From the NCBI GenBank assembly GCA_022820435.1, contig JAJEFL010000090.1, positions 1-15,573 of the forward strand: a stretch of DNA of 15,573 bases. Reading direction: 5' to 3'. The notes under the pieces were generated by a model that worked only from the letters and a program-made list of their open reading frames with translations, was not told the origin of the DNA and searched no databases. This document shows, piece by piece, positions 8,565 through 15,573 of this stretch (positions are counted from its first letter, which is position 1; the number at the start of each line of letters is the position of its first letter). Origin of the DNA: Bin80 sp022820435 (GTDB lineage Bacteria; Bacteroidota; Rhodothermia; Rhodothermales; Bin80). Position numbers and translations under genes: made by a program.

Positions 8565-9772
8565 GATTTGATCAACCCATATCACTTTTGATTGACTCGG
8601 GCAATGGGTGGTTTGACGCAACCTCTTCGCCCACCGCCGGAATTTTCGGTGTCCCCGCATTCACGCTCTCTTTCTCAGGCGATGAAGTCAGATTACGGTC
8701 TGGCTCCGAGGAAATGACATCCGGCGAAGATCCTCTTTTGCATGTTGAGCTCTTCACCTCACAGGGCTACACCGCAATCGGCTATATAAGTTATGATTAC
8801 CTTGCTTACACCACTCCAGGCATAACCACCTCGGGGATTGAGAAAGAAGACGCACTCCCCCTTCTGTTCTTCAATTTTTACAAAAACGATGGCTTTTGTA
8901 CGATCCCCTATGAGGATGAGCATGCATTGACTTCCATTGAAGATTGCCTTTCTGAATCCCCTGCACACTTCAATCATCAAATGCAGGAGTACACACAGAA
9001 AATTGCAGAGATCAAAAAGCACATTGCTGCCGGAGAAGTTTACCAGGTGAATCTTTCCCGGAAGTTTCAGTTTGATTCTCCAGACAATCCGCTGACATGG
9101 TTTACGAATTTTTACCGTGCTCAACCCGTCCCTTTCGCCGCTTTCATTGGGTTCCAGAATTTTGAAATTATAAGCGGCTCTATGGAACTTTTTCTCAAGA
9201 AAAGGGGCAATAGAATCATCACGAAACCCATCAAAGGCACGATTCGCAGGGATCCGGATCCGAACCGTGACCGGGAACTGGCCGCAGCACTCAAAGAGAG
9301 CCCTAAAGAACGCGCCGAGAACCTGATGATCGTAGATCTTATGAGAAATGACCTTGGAAGAATCTGCGAATATGGCTCCGTGGACGTAAAAGAACTTTTC
9401 ACCGTGAAACCATACAATACGCTTTTTCAGATGGAATCCGAGATTCAGGGAAATCTGCGTCCTGGAATCAGGCTCTCCGAGATTCTCACGAACACCTTCC
9501 CGCCAGGATCTGTTACAGGGGCCCCTAAAAGAGAGGCGCTCGGGCTGATTGACCGGCTTGAGCCGCATTTGCGGGGTCCTTACTGCGGTGCACTCTGTCT
9601 CTTTGAGCCGAGCGGTGATTTTACCATGAGCGTTGCAATCCGCACCGGGGTAAACCGCGCTGACGGCATGAATTTTTGTTTTGGAAGCGGAATCGTATGG
9701 GATTCAAAGGCCGATGAGGAATACCGTGAAATAGAGCTTAAAGCCAAAGCGCTCAAATCCGTCCTAAGCTAA
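8561..9772 (+). CDS. pabB: Aminodeoxychorismate synthase component I
   Basis: A 403-residue chorismate-utilising enzyme that forms 4-amino-4-deoxychorismate from chorismate and ammonia, in the folate branch. The PIKGT motif with K225 marks PabB; anthranilate synthase TrpE has PIAGT. Other family blocks are IAAGEVYQVNLSRKF (about 156-169), ENLMIVDLMRNDLGRICEYG (about 243-262), FPPGSVTGAPKREAL (about 313-327) and the C-terminal FGSGIVWDSKADEEYREIELKA. The usual SSSPE stretch reads SGSMEL, with Met for Pro. The protein is shorter than E. coli PabB at the N-terminus, as in many bacteria. ATG 8561 is the only start in frame after a TAG at 8492. The next gene, 18 nt downstream, is pabC. The glutaminase subunit gene pabA is not in the window. 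Confidence 0.95.
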   Translation: MRFDQPISLLIDSGNGWFDATSSPTAGIFGVPAFTLSFSGDEVRLRSGSEEMTSGEDPLLHVELFTSQGYTAIGYISYDYLAYTTPGITTSGIEKEDALPLLFFNFYKNDGFCTIPYEDEHALTSIEDCLSESPAHFNHQMQEYTQKIAEIKKHIAAGEVYQVNLSRKFQFDSPDNPLTWFTNFYRAQPVPFAAFIGFQNFEIISGSMELFLKKRGNRIITKPIKGTIRRDPDPNRDRELAAALKESPKERAENLMIVDLMRNDLGRICEYGSVDVKELFTVKPYNTLFQMESEIQGNLRPGIRLSEILTNTFPPGSVTGAPKREALGLIDRLEPHLRGPYCGALCLFEPSGDFTMSVAIRTGVNRADGMNFCFGSGIVWDSKADEEYREIELKAKALKSVLS

Positions 9773-9790
9773 CCGGTAGTGTCCGTGATC

Positions 9791-10600
9791 ATGGCAGACC
9801 TACTCTTTCTGGAGGGAAAAAAACTTGAGAATCCACCGGCCCTCCGTGCGCTTTTTTATGGAGAAGGCGTGTTTGAGACCTTCCGATGGAAGCAGTCCCC
9901 TCCCGTCTTTCTTTCCATGCATATCGACAGGATGCGAATGGGAGCTGCATTTCTCAGTCTGCCCTTCCCCGATGAATCTCACATTCGGCATCTGATCCAG
10001 AATGCCGCAGCACAGGCATCAGAGAATGATTTGCATGTAAAAGTGTGCCTTCTTGGTGAGGGAGATTTGGCATTTTACGCACGCCCGCGTGCAGCCTCAA
10101 TCCTTGTATCCCTGCGAACTCATATAGAAGCCCCTGATACTGTTTCTCTTTGGGTGTCGCCAGAAAAACGATCCGCCCAGAGTCGCCTCTTTTCGCATAA
10201 AACCGTAAACTACCTGGGAAATGTACTGGCAAAGAGGCAGGCACAGGAAAACGATTTTGATGAAGTGCTTTTCATGGACACGGACGACCGAGTCACCGAG
10301 ACCTCGTGTCATAATGTCTTCTGGATGACGGGAAACAAGTTGTTCACGCCATCTTCTGAATGCCCGATTTTACCGGGGGTAACCAGGGAAATCATCCTGC
10401 AATGTTCCAGAAAACTTGGCTACAAGCCTGCCTGCGGGGATTTTTCCCTGCGTGAACTTGTCGCAAGTGATTACCTTTTTCTCACGAATTCTGCTTCAGG
10501 AATGGTCTATGTGAATAATCTGAATGGTGAACCGAGGCACCCGGCCCCTCGGAGTTATGAGGTAATCCGAGAATCACTCCTTCAGGAATTTCAATGGTGA
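9791..10600 (+). CDS. pabC: Aminodeoxychorismate lyase (class IV PLP enzyme)
   Basis: A 269-residue fold-type IV PLP enzyme that splits aminodeoxychorismate into p-aminobenzoate and pyruvate. The expected PLP lysine is K137 in FSHKTVNYLGN, and the conserved glutamate is E170 in RVTETSCHNVFW; the LPGVTRE phosphate-site block follows. The N-terminal LFYGEGVFETFRW matches the family FGDGxFET pattern. Starts GTG 9779, GTG 9785 and ATG 9791 are all in frame; ATG 9791 gives the usual short lead before the first strand. Class IV members include branched-chain and D-amino acid aminotransferases, and sequence alone separates them poorly, but the position 18 nt after pabB makes PabC much the likeliest. 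No clear terminator follows. Confidence 0.88.
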   Translation: MADLLFLEGKKLENPPALRALFYGEGVFETFRWKQSPPVFLSMHIDRMRMGAAFLSLPFPDESHIRHLIQNAAAQASENDLHVKVCLLGEGDLAFYARPRAASILVSLRTHIEAPDTVSLWVSPEKRSAQSRLFSHKTVNYLGNVLAKRQAQENDFDEVLFMDTDDRVTETSCHNVFWMTGNKLFTPSSECPILPGVTREIILQCSRKLGYKPACGDFSLRELVASDYLFLTNSASGMVYVNNLNGEPRHPAPRSYEVIRESLLQEFQW

Positions 10601-10621
10601 GGCGAATCCTGATTATTTGAA

Positions 10622-10909
10622 TCAAACGTTGAACAACGAAGCCTTGTCCTGATCTGTCGTTAGACACTCTATATCCGGATGCTTCTCCAGATACGCCTTA
10701 CATTCCTCCGCTATCCCCGCAAACGCATCTACATCTACATGCGTCCGATGGATTCGAGCCTTTTTTGCCTCAATTGGTCGTTTCCCCAAACGAAGATATT
10801 TGCGAGCGTTCGGAGAACTCATCTCCGTTTTTGCCGCCGATGCTGTCATTGTTATGTTCTTGTCGTTCCTATAGTGTAATAGCAGCTTGTACTGCTGGTC
10901 TGTAATCAT
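10622..10909 (-). pseudogene. istA: 5' stump of an IS21-family transposase gene (istA)
   Basis: The 95-codon frame starts at ATG 10909 (GAGGG about nine bases upstream; a TTG at 10921 is also possible). Its start MITDQQYKLL, the helix-turn-helix-like TASAAKTEMSSPNARKYLRL and the HRTHVDVDAF block match the N-terminus of IstA transposases, which run to about 500 residues. Resemblance stops near residue 80 (KHPDI), and the remaining 15 codons look like junction sequence. The catalytic DDE domain and the istB helper ATPase gene are absent, so the element cannot move by itself. The break coincides with a copy of a TGTCTAACG-type repeat also found at the upstream border. Confidence 0.82.
10654..10666. 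repeat. Direct repeat copy A of putative IS terminus
   Basis: CTGTCGTTAGACA here and CTGACGTTAGACA at 11009-11021 match at 12 of 13 bases in the same orientation. This copy lies exactly where the istA resemblance ends. Confidence 0.5.
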
Positions 10910-11008
10910 TTGCCCTCGCAAATTTGTGAATGAAAATTCACTTATTTGCCGAACTCCTCATTTTGTCCCCCCAATGGAGAACTCTAAGTGTCATCGATAA
11001 AAAAGTTA

Positions 11009-11021
11009 CTGACGTTAGACA
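11009..11021. repeat. Direct repeat copy B of putative IS terminus
   Basis: CTGACGTTAGACA, about 100 bases upstream of the istA start. Read on the minus strand (TGTCTAACGTCAG) it is the candidate left terminus of the IS21 remnant. Confidence 0.5.
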
Positions 11022-11072
11022 TTTAGGCAACTATCCCCGTACATGTCCCTCAATTGCTCACCGGTCAGATTT

Positions 11073-11639
11073 TTAATATGCATCGGGGGACAGCATGTGC
11101 GATTCTTTGCATACTGAACATGTGACCATGATTTTCACGAGAAGTTGCGGCAGTCTGTTTTTTGCATTGCAATGAGGGCATTCCACAATGCGTCTTTCCA
11201 GTAAAGCCGGTAAAAAACCCGCTCGCGGGGTTTTTCCTAAAGGAATTTGCCAAAGACTGCCTGCCTCGTCAAGCGTTTTGATCATGTGCATTAAAGGAAC
11301 CTCAAAGAATTCCTTCCCCGGATTGACCCTGAAATCTGCCAAAGCCTGATGAACAAAAGCCTCTGCCTCCCTCCGATTTGACACATGGATGAGATATACC
11401 AGTTCAAACGGTCGATACACAGATGTAGATGAACTGAGTGCATCCACGCGCTTGATCGGCGAATCTCCGGTTTGCCCGATCTTATACACCGGATCAGTGA
11501 AACAAACATTGCGAACTGCATAGACCCATCCGAGATGCCTGTACTGCTTAAAACGCCTGTCAAATGATTTGAGTTGAATAATACTCCGCCCAGCTGGACT
11601 GAGAAATTGCTGAATATCCTCCAAATAAAGTTCGGCCAT
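11073..11639 (-). CDS. GIY-YIG nuclease-like protein (T5orf172/Mug113 type) with zinc ribbon
   Basis: A 188-residue protein. The N-terminal 30 residues are followed by a GIY-YIG-type core of the T5orf172/Mug113 group: GWVYAVRN (about 37-44) and VYKIGQTGDSPIKRVDALSS (51-70) hold the two motif tyrosines, K53, G55 and R64, and REAEAFVHQAL (90-100) supplies the likely metal-binding Glu. EFFEVP closes the fold. A zinc ribbon follows: C154-x2-C157, NRLP, then C174-x2-C177, resembling the ribbon before thioredoxin 2. Some relatives of this group sit in phage or defence loci; the role here is unknown and no partner methylase or restriction gene is adjacent. It stands upstream of the IS remnant on the same strand. 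No ribosome binding site precedes ATG 11639. Confidence 0.82.
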   Translation of the reverse strand: MAELYLEDIQQFLSPAGRSIIQLKSFDRRFKQYRHLGWVYAVRNVCFTDPVYKIGQTGDSPIKRVDALSSSTSVYRPFELVYLIHVSNRREAEAFVHQALADFRVNPGKEFFEVPLMHMIKTLDEAGSLWQIPLGKTPRAGFLPALLERRIVECPHCNAKNRLPQLLVKIMVTCSVCKESHMLSPDAY

Positions 11640-11946
11640 CCGATCAGATCGGGGAAGGTTAAATTGATTCCCTGTGGCCTCTAACGGCTACCCGGCCATC
11701 CCCGAAGAGATCACTTCGTCTGACGGTCATGAATTCGTTTTATACAGGAAAATATGTTGTTGCCGTGAAATGGTCCGTTCCAATATGTGCACCAAAGTTT
11801 CCCATGTCTCCATCCCATATAAATGGTCGTACACCCCCGCCTCCATCTATCCTTCCGCGCACTTGGGGGCAAGGGTGAATCCAATGCTTCACCGGCTTTT
11901 TGCTCCAACCTCTCCATAGTTGCATATTGCACCAACCGTCTGGGGT
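11640..11946. other. 307-base stretch with no assignable gene
   Basis: Three overlapping frames are open for 60-80 codons (plus 11674-11919; minus 11935-11711 and 11925-11740), but none has a ribosome binding site, a recognised motif or a clear advantage over the others. The minus frame ending in GAHIGTDHFTATTYFPV looks the most protein-like. A decayed gene is possible. The promoter of the GIY-YIG gene should also lie here but was not identified. Confidence 0.4.
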
Positions 11947-12306
11947 TTACTTCGAAACGATACGGCCATCCGGGGTAATCCTTTCATTGTCGGCCGGAGG
12001 GCGCGTTGGAAAATTGGAAATCGGAACATCCAGGTCCCGATCCCTGGGGACATAATGGCTGTGGTTCCCATGCGGAATCTCCGCATATTCGTTGTCGCCA
12101 AAAGGATTCAAAACACTTTGCATGACAAAAAATAGCAAAACCGTACCTGCGATTAGCAAAAACAGACGAAATCGGAATCGCGCAGGGGAAACCTTTCGCA
12201 GAGGGAATTTCTCCTTTTGGTGTGAATCAAGTGATGCTGCCATCCCCTTTTTATCTCGGTGCAGTATGGATCTCAAAGTAGAATACTCAACAAAGCGGGA
12301 ACGCAT
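11947..12306 (-). CDS. Small single-pass membrane protein with HGNHSHYVP motif
   Basis: A 119-residue hypothetical protein. A basic N-terminal part (about 1-46) leads into one membrane helix, FRLFLLIAGTVLLFFVMQSV, near 46-65. The outer part carries the metal-ligand-like sequence HGNHSHYVPRDRD (about 79-91), then DVPISNFPTRPPADNERITPDGR. I recall similar HGxHxHYVP proteins in Rhodothermia-type genomes, but cannot name a function; the three spaced histidines suggest metal binding. ATG 12306 is preferred because AGGA lies seven bases upstream, one of the few clear ribosome binding sites in the window; ATG 12243 is an alternative. A 10-bp inverted repeat covers the start codon. The gene is divergent from the glycosyltransferase at 12459, with a 152-base shared control region. 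Confidence 0.65.
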   Translation of the reverse strand: MRSRFVEYSTLRSILHRDKKGMAASLDSHQKEKFPLRKVSPARFRFRLFLLIAGTVLLFFVMQSVLNPFGDNEYAEIPHGNHSHYVPRDRDLDVPISNFPTRPPADNERITPDGRIVSK

Positions 12307-12336
12307 CAGATCTTCCTAAGTTTCCCTGCGTTCCCG
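12296..12336 (-). promoter_or_regulatory. 10-bp inverted repeat enclosing SD and start codon
   Basis: The arms at 12296-12305 and 12327-12336 (CGGGAACGCA and TGCGTTCCCG on the plus strand) are perfectly complementary with a 21-base spacer. In the minus-strand mRNA the hairpin holds AGGAAG in the loop and the last two bases of the start codon in the stem. It could control translation of the HGNHSHYVP protein or be a DNA operator. A repeat of this size and spacing is expected roughly 0.6 times by chance in a window of this length, so only the location makes it notable. Confidence 0.4.
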
Positions 12337-12458
12337 TTGTCCAGATAAAAATTGGAAATTCTATCCGTCAGCCCGTTTCTGCTCCTGCGATCTAATCCCC
12401 AAAGATTGGGCATCCACTGGTATCTGACCATTGAATCCGTTTACCGGTATTCTCCCTG

Positions 12459-13175
12459 ATGCGTATCCTTGTGATTATTCCTGCATTCAATGAAGCCGAA
12501 GCGATTGCCCAGGTCATTCAGGATATTCCGAACGGATTCGTGGATGAAGTGGTCGTTGTGAATAACGCCTCTACGGATGCAACCGAAAAGAATGCATCGG
12601 AGGCCGGAGCAACGGTACTGCACGAATCCAGACGTGGCTACGGCTACGCCTGCCTGCGCGGACTTGCGTATGCCTCAAGCCGAAATCCTGACGTAATCGT
12701 GTTCCTTGACGGGGACTATTCGGATCACCCCGATGAGATGTCCGCACTGGTCGCCCCCATTCAGGCAGGAACTCATGATCTCGTGATCGGAAGCCGAATC
12801 AAGGGGAACCGTGAACACGGTGCTCTTCTTCCACAGGCACGCTGGGGGAACCGTCTGGCATGTCTATTGATGCGATTAATCTGGGGAGTTCGCTACAGCG
12901 ATCTCGGACCATTCCGCGCCATTCGATATGCGTCCCTGACAAAACTGCATATGCGGGACGCAACCTTCGGATGGACCATTGAGATGCAGATCAAAGCCCA
13001 TATAGCAGGACTGCGCATCACCGAAATTCCCGTCTCCTACCGCAGACGAGTCGGCGTATCCAAAATCACTGGAACCCTGACCGGAACCATAAAAGCATCC
13101 ATAAAAATTCTGGGAGTGATCTTCCGTTTTGCAGTCTTCTCACGTCATCTGCGTAAACGGCTGGCGGCCCTTTAG
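12459..13175 (+). CDS. Family 2 glycosyltransferase (DPM/DPG-synthase-like)
   Basis: A 238-residue GT-A-fold glycosyltransferase, likely moving a sugar from a nucleotide sugar onto polyprenyl phosphate or a membrane-linked acceptor. It opens with RILVIIPAFNEAEAI, followed by NNASTD (35-40), the metal/nucleotide-binding D84-x-D86 in FLDGDYSDHPDEM, GSRIKG (about 111-116), SDLGPFRAIR (147-156) and VSYRRRVGVSKITGT (about 192-206). The C-terminal IKASIKILGVIFRF is amphipathic to hydrophobic and may touch the membrane, but there are no full C-terminal transmembrane helices as in some relatives. There is no ribosome binding site. It is divergent from the small membrane protein gene and 64 nt ahead of ilvE. 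The sugar and acceptor cannot be told from sequence. Confidence 0.9.
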   Translation: MRILVIIPAFNEAEAIAQVIQDIPNGFVDEVVVVNNASTDATEKNASEAGATVLHESRRGYGYACLRGLAYASSRNPDVIVFLDGDYSDHPDEMSALVAPIQAGTHDLVIGSRIKGNREHGALLPQARWGNRLACLLMRLIWGVRYSDLGPFRAIRYASLTKLHMRDATFGWTIEMQIKAHIAGLRITEIPVSYRRRVGVSKITGTLTGTIKASIKILGVIFRFAVFSRHLRKRLAAL

Positions 13176-13239
13176 CAATCCCCCCGACTGCAACCGTACG
13201 CCTCCTTATACGTAAGTGCATTTTTCAATTTAGATCCAC

Positions 13240-14151
13240 ATGAACTACGACATCTGGTTTAACGGTGATTTTGTCCCCTATGAAGAGGCAAAAGTCCATG
13301 TGCTTACACATGCGATTCACTATGGCTCAAGTGTATTTGAGGGGATCCGTGCTTACCAGACCAGAAAGGGCACGGCGGTGTTTCGCCTGCGTGAACATAT
13401 CCGCCGCCTGCTGGATTCCGGGAAGATCTACCGTATGGATTCTCCCCATAACCAGAAAGAACTTGAACAGGCCGTCATCCAAACCGTCTCCCGGAGCAAA
13501 CTACAGTCCAGTTATATCCGGCCGGTCATGTTTCGCGGACTGGGCCCCATGGGGGTGAGTCCACTGGAAAATCCCGTGGAGACGGCCATTGCCGTCTTTG
13601 AGTGGGGCCCCTACCTTGGCGCAGATGCACTGGAGCAGGGGATTGATGTACAGGTGGCATCCTGGAACCGATTTGCCCCGAATACCGTGCCGGCACTCGC
13701 AAAAGCGGGTGGAAACTACATCAATGCCAGCCTGGTCAAAATGGATGCAATCCTCAATGGATACGCAGAGGGGATTATGCTCACCACCAATGGCTACCTT
13801 GCGGAGGGCAGCGGGGAGAACTTGTTTCTGGTTCGAGATGGCGAAATTTATACCGCACCGACCGCGTTCTCCATCCTTCCAGGAATCACCCGATCCACGG
13901 TGATCCAATTGGCATCCGTTGCGGGAATTCCCGTACACGAAGGAAGTATGCCGCGCGAGGCGCTCTATCTTGCCGATGAACTGTTCTTCACCGGTACCGC
14001 GGCCGAGATTACTCCGATCCGCTCAGTGGACAAGTATGTGGTCGGCAACGGGAAGCGCGGCGAGATCACTCAAAAAATACAAAATGCATTTTTTGAGATT
14101 GTGGAAGCGGGAGAGGATCCATTCGGCTGGCTTACTCCGGTTCCCAATTAA
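13240..14151 (+). CDS. ilvE: Branched-chain amino acid aminotransferase
   Basis: A 303-residue class IV PLP aminotransferase that interconverts leucine, isoleucine and valine with their 2-keto acids, using 2-oxoglutarate/glutamate. Family marks run the full length: IHYGSSVFEGIRAY near the start, VMFRGLGPMGV (about 96-106), the PLP lysine K155 in AKAGGNYINASL, NGYLAEGSGENLF with E189, LPGITRSTVI (203-212) and ADELFFTGTAAEITPIRSVD (225-244), ending in FGWLTPV. The length is normal for bacterial IlvE. It may be co-transcribed with the glycosyltransferase 64 nt upstream, though the two are functionally unrelated; the upstream leader has no ribosome binding site. It shares its fold with PabC in this window but is clearly the IlvE type from the GGNY and FFTGTAAEITP blocks. 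Confidence 0.96.
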   Translation: MNYDIWFNGDFVPYEEAKVHVLTHAIHYGSSVFEGIRAYQTRKGTAVFRLREHIRRLLDSGKIYRMDSPHNQKELEQAVIQTVSRSKLQSSYIRPVMFRGLGPMGVSPLENPVETAIAVFEWGPYLGADALEQGIDVQVASWNRFAPNTVPALAKAGGNYINASLVKMDAILNGYAEGIMLTTNGYLAEGSGENLFLVRDGEIYTAPTAFSILPGITRSTVIQLASVAGIPVHEGSMPREALYLADELFFTGTAAEITPIRSVDKYVVGNGKRGEITQKIQNAFFEIVEAGEDPFGWLTPVPN

Positions 14152-14720
14152 ATTCAACCGATTCCCGGCACAACTTCATCTGAATATACATCCGGGGCCC
14201 TCCCATGCGTCAGTGGGCTTGATGATCTCCTGATCACTGGTTTGCATGACCGCACTAGTTATTGTGAGTAAGAGGATTTCCCTAGCAGCCCGTGGATAAA
14301 ATCTAACCACAGAGTTAGACAGCACAACTGAGTGTCATAGATGGCCAAACCATCTATATTTCGCCTTTTTTGAGACTCTAAAGATCCAAGACATCTCCTC
14401 TATGGCTACTTTGAGCGGTCTAATCCTCAAAAACCAATCCGAAAAGCGTTGCTCAGATTTCCTAGACTTTATTCACGGGCTGCAGAAGGGGAACATGTAG
14501 TGTTCACTTTTTTCGGAAATTCCGCTCTGCGTATATTCATATGGGGGTAACCGTCGAAGTCAGGAAATTTTAAGTTCACAAATTTGGCGGACGCGCCAGC
14601 AATGATTCCCAGTCAATAGATGAGAAAATATTCCCAAAAGTTGTATATTGCAACCGTTAGCGCGGTCACGATGAATTTCCCGCACACCTAAACAAACCTT
14701 CTTAATAAGACGCTATAGCC
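14152..14720. other. 569-base gene-poor stretch with hairpins and possible IS trace
   Basis: No convincing gene lies here. A plus-strand frame is open from a TAA near 14296 to TAG 14498-14500; its only ATG (14402) would give a 32-residue product (MATLSGLILKNQSEKRCSDF...) of no known family. Inverted repeats and an IS-end-like stretch occur at 14302-14357. Base composition falls toward AT after 14260. TATATTG at 14644-14650 resembles a Bacteroidota -7 box for the frame at 14721, but no matching -33 TTTG was found. Confidence 0.45.
14302..14357. repeat. Clustered inverted repeats resembling IS21 end sequence
   Basis: TCTAAC (14302-14307) and GTTAGA (14314-14319) form a 6-bp inverted repeat. 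The sequence CTGAGTGTCATAGAT at about 14329-14343 matches CTAAGTGTCATCGAT in the IS remnant leader at about 10984-10998 at 13 of 15 bases. An 8-bp hairpin follows: ATAGATGG (14337-14344) and CCATCTAT (14350-14357) with a 5-base loop. A T run comes eight bases later, too far for a standard terminator. Confidence 0.4.
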
Positions 14721-15104
14721 ATGATTTTTTTTTGTCTGGGGAAATGCCCACTCCATTTCTCATTTTTGACGCTCTTCTTCGCGGTCATTGCGATGTTGGT
14801 AAGCGGTTGCTCTGACACTTCGATTTCCGAAATTGATCCCCTTGAGGATCAAACGGCTGCCTTTGATACGAAATGAGTATCTGAGATCGTTAAATCTGAT
14901 GAATTCAAAATCCTGCAAGACCTTGCACAAAAGAGTAACAACATGTTATTAGATGCTCTTAACAGAAGAATGGTCAGAACATACGCCTGCTGGGGGGGTT
15001 CTGCTTTTGGAGGCAGGCCGGGCATTGCTTTGAGTCTGTGGTTATGCACATGTCAATTCTGCCCAGCGGATCTTCCTGGCCGGGCATGTGGTGGGCCACG
15101 ATGA
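14721..15104 (+). pseudogene. Small lipoprotein frame interrupted by TGA
   Basis: ATG 14721 opens a 51-residue frame with a hydrophobic signal peptide ending LVSGC (lipidated Cys30), then DTSISEIDPLEDQTAAF and a stop TGA at 14874-14876. The same frame continues open for 75 more codons, first as plausible protein (EIVKSDEFKILQDLAQKSNN, then MLLDALNRR), to TGA 15102-15104, which overlaps the next start as ATGA. The simplest reading is a roughly 126-residue lipoprotein gene broken by one nonsense change. Beyond about 14970 the translation is less convincing, and another frame looks protein-like, so a frameshift near the run of seven G at 14992-14998 is possible too. Alternatively the 51-residue lipoprotein is the complete product. 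The family was not recognised. Confidence 0.45.
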
Positions 15105-15373
15105 AGATGCATCTAATCATTTTTGGGCTTATCCTGACTGGTTTCATGCCAGTTATAGAAAAGTTAAAAGCAAGCTTATCTCCGGTTCGTGCTTTATTTT
15201 TTCAGTCATGTATGGGTGCGGCGCTGGCGCTTTTTATCATTACCAATTCTGATCCGTCAATATATTGGTTTGGGTTTGCTGTAATTATTGCGTACGGATT
15301 ATTCAAACCAATTAGACGCTATAGGCAAGAAAGTACTATTGGGCGGCATGAACGCCCTACAGAAGTGGTTTAG
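15101..15373 (+). CDS. Small three-helix membrane protein
   Basis: A 90-residue hypothetical integral membrane protein. Three hydrophobic segments are visible: LIIFGLILTGFMPVI (about 5-19), RALFFQSCMGAALALFII (about 30-47) and IYWFGFAVIIAYGLF (about 54-68), with a basic, probably cytoplasmic tail (RRYRQESTIGRHERPTEVV). ATG 15101 is chosen because it overlaps the upstream stop as ATGA; the frame is open upstream to a GTG at 15038, and ATG 15107 is also possible. Base use is more AT-rich than in the main genes, suggesting later acquisition. It pairs with the broken lipoprotein frame upstream and is followed by a terminator-like hairpin. The family and function are unknown. Confidence 0.55.
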   Translation: MKMHLIIFGLILTGFMPVIEKLKASLSPVRALFFQSCMGAALALFIITNSDPSIYWFGFAVIIAYGLFKPIRRYRQESTIGRHERPTEVV

Positions 15374-15573
15374 ATCCCTCGTATTCGCTGACATATTTTA
15401 GGGAATTATATCCATGAGTCACAACTCTCATGGTCTTTTTGGTGCTTCATCACCCGTTGCCCGGTTGCAGGCTTGCGCTCCGCAATGACAGGTCTTACAT
15501 AGGCTCCACAACCCGTTCGGCACAATTCGTGCCAGGACGCCATCCCCGACGCCCGGATATTTACGGACGCATT
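15374..15573. other. Right-edge region, no assignable gene
   Basis: Apart from the hairpin at 15412-15440 nothing firm is seen. A minus-strand frame is open from the right edge to a stop near 15409 (RTGCGAYVRPVIAERKPATG in the middle) and a second minus frame is also open for about 43 codons, so a gene end entering from the right cannot be excluded. GGCAC/GTGCC at 15519-15533 is a 5-bp hairpin of no clear meaning. Confidence 0.35.
15412..15440 (+). terminator. Rho-independent terminator candidate
   Basis: CCATGAG (15412-15418) and CTCATGG (15427-15433) form a perfect 7-bp stem with an 8-base loop, followed at once by TCTTTTT. It lies about 40 bases after the stop of the small membrane protein and fits as its terminator. 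The stem is only moderately GC-rich. Confidence 0.5.

Larger units (their letters stand above)
10622..11021 (-). mobile_element. IS21-family insertion sequence remnant, left part only
   Basis: The remnant comprises the istA stump plus its roughly 110-base leader. The likely outer left end, read on the minus strand, is TGTCTAACGTCAGTAAC beginning at 11021, at the distance from istA expected for IS21 elements. A similar repeat at 10666 marks the inner break. No right end, istB or target duplication was identified. Confidence 0.6.

Overview
The window reads as a chromosome segment of a Gram-negative bacterium, most likely in the Bacteroidota/Rhodothermota/Balneolota area. The evidence is indirect. 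Two genes open with lipoprotein signal peptides. The MoxR-type ATPase has the GLRGQAKS and NELPDL signatures that I associate with that group. Nearly all host genes lack a recognisable Shine-Dalgarno sequence, which is usual there. No rRNA, tRNA or CRISPR array was found, so placement below phylum is not supported.

Left half (547-8385): a tight, one-direction run of six genes. It starts with a GcvT-like folate-binding protein, then two tandem FAD oxidoreductases of the PYROXD2/phytoene-desaturase-like group. These three are joined by ATGA and TGATG overlaps. After 25 nt come an HtrA/Deg-type serine protease lipoprotein, a beta-propeller-like lipoprotein (TTG start overlapping the protease stop) and a MoxR-family AAA+ ATPase (ATGA overlap). 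A possible 41-codon ORF overlaps the ATPase stop, where I would expect the usual VWA-domain partner. The first three genes suggest a folate-linked oxidative demethylation or C1-transfer module; the next three suggest envelope quality control or assembly.

Middle (8561-10600): pabB and pabC, making p-aminobenzoate for folate. No pabA lies in the window.

10622-12306: an accessory strip on the minus strand. It holds the 5' stump of an IS21-family istA with a possible terminal repeat, a GIY-YIG-type protein with a C-terminal zinc ribbon, and a small membrane-anchored protein with a His-rich HGNHSHYVP motif whose start codon sits in a 10-bp inverted repeat.

12459-14151: a GT2 glycosyltransferase and ilvE (branched-chain aminotransferase), both plus strand. 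14152-15573: a gene-poor, AT-richer tail with hairpins and an IS-end-like sequence. It also carries a small lipoprotein reading frame broken by an in-frame TGA, which overlaps (ATGA) a small three-helix membrane protein followed by a terminator-like hairpin. Positions 1-546 hold no convincing gene.
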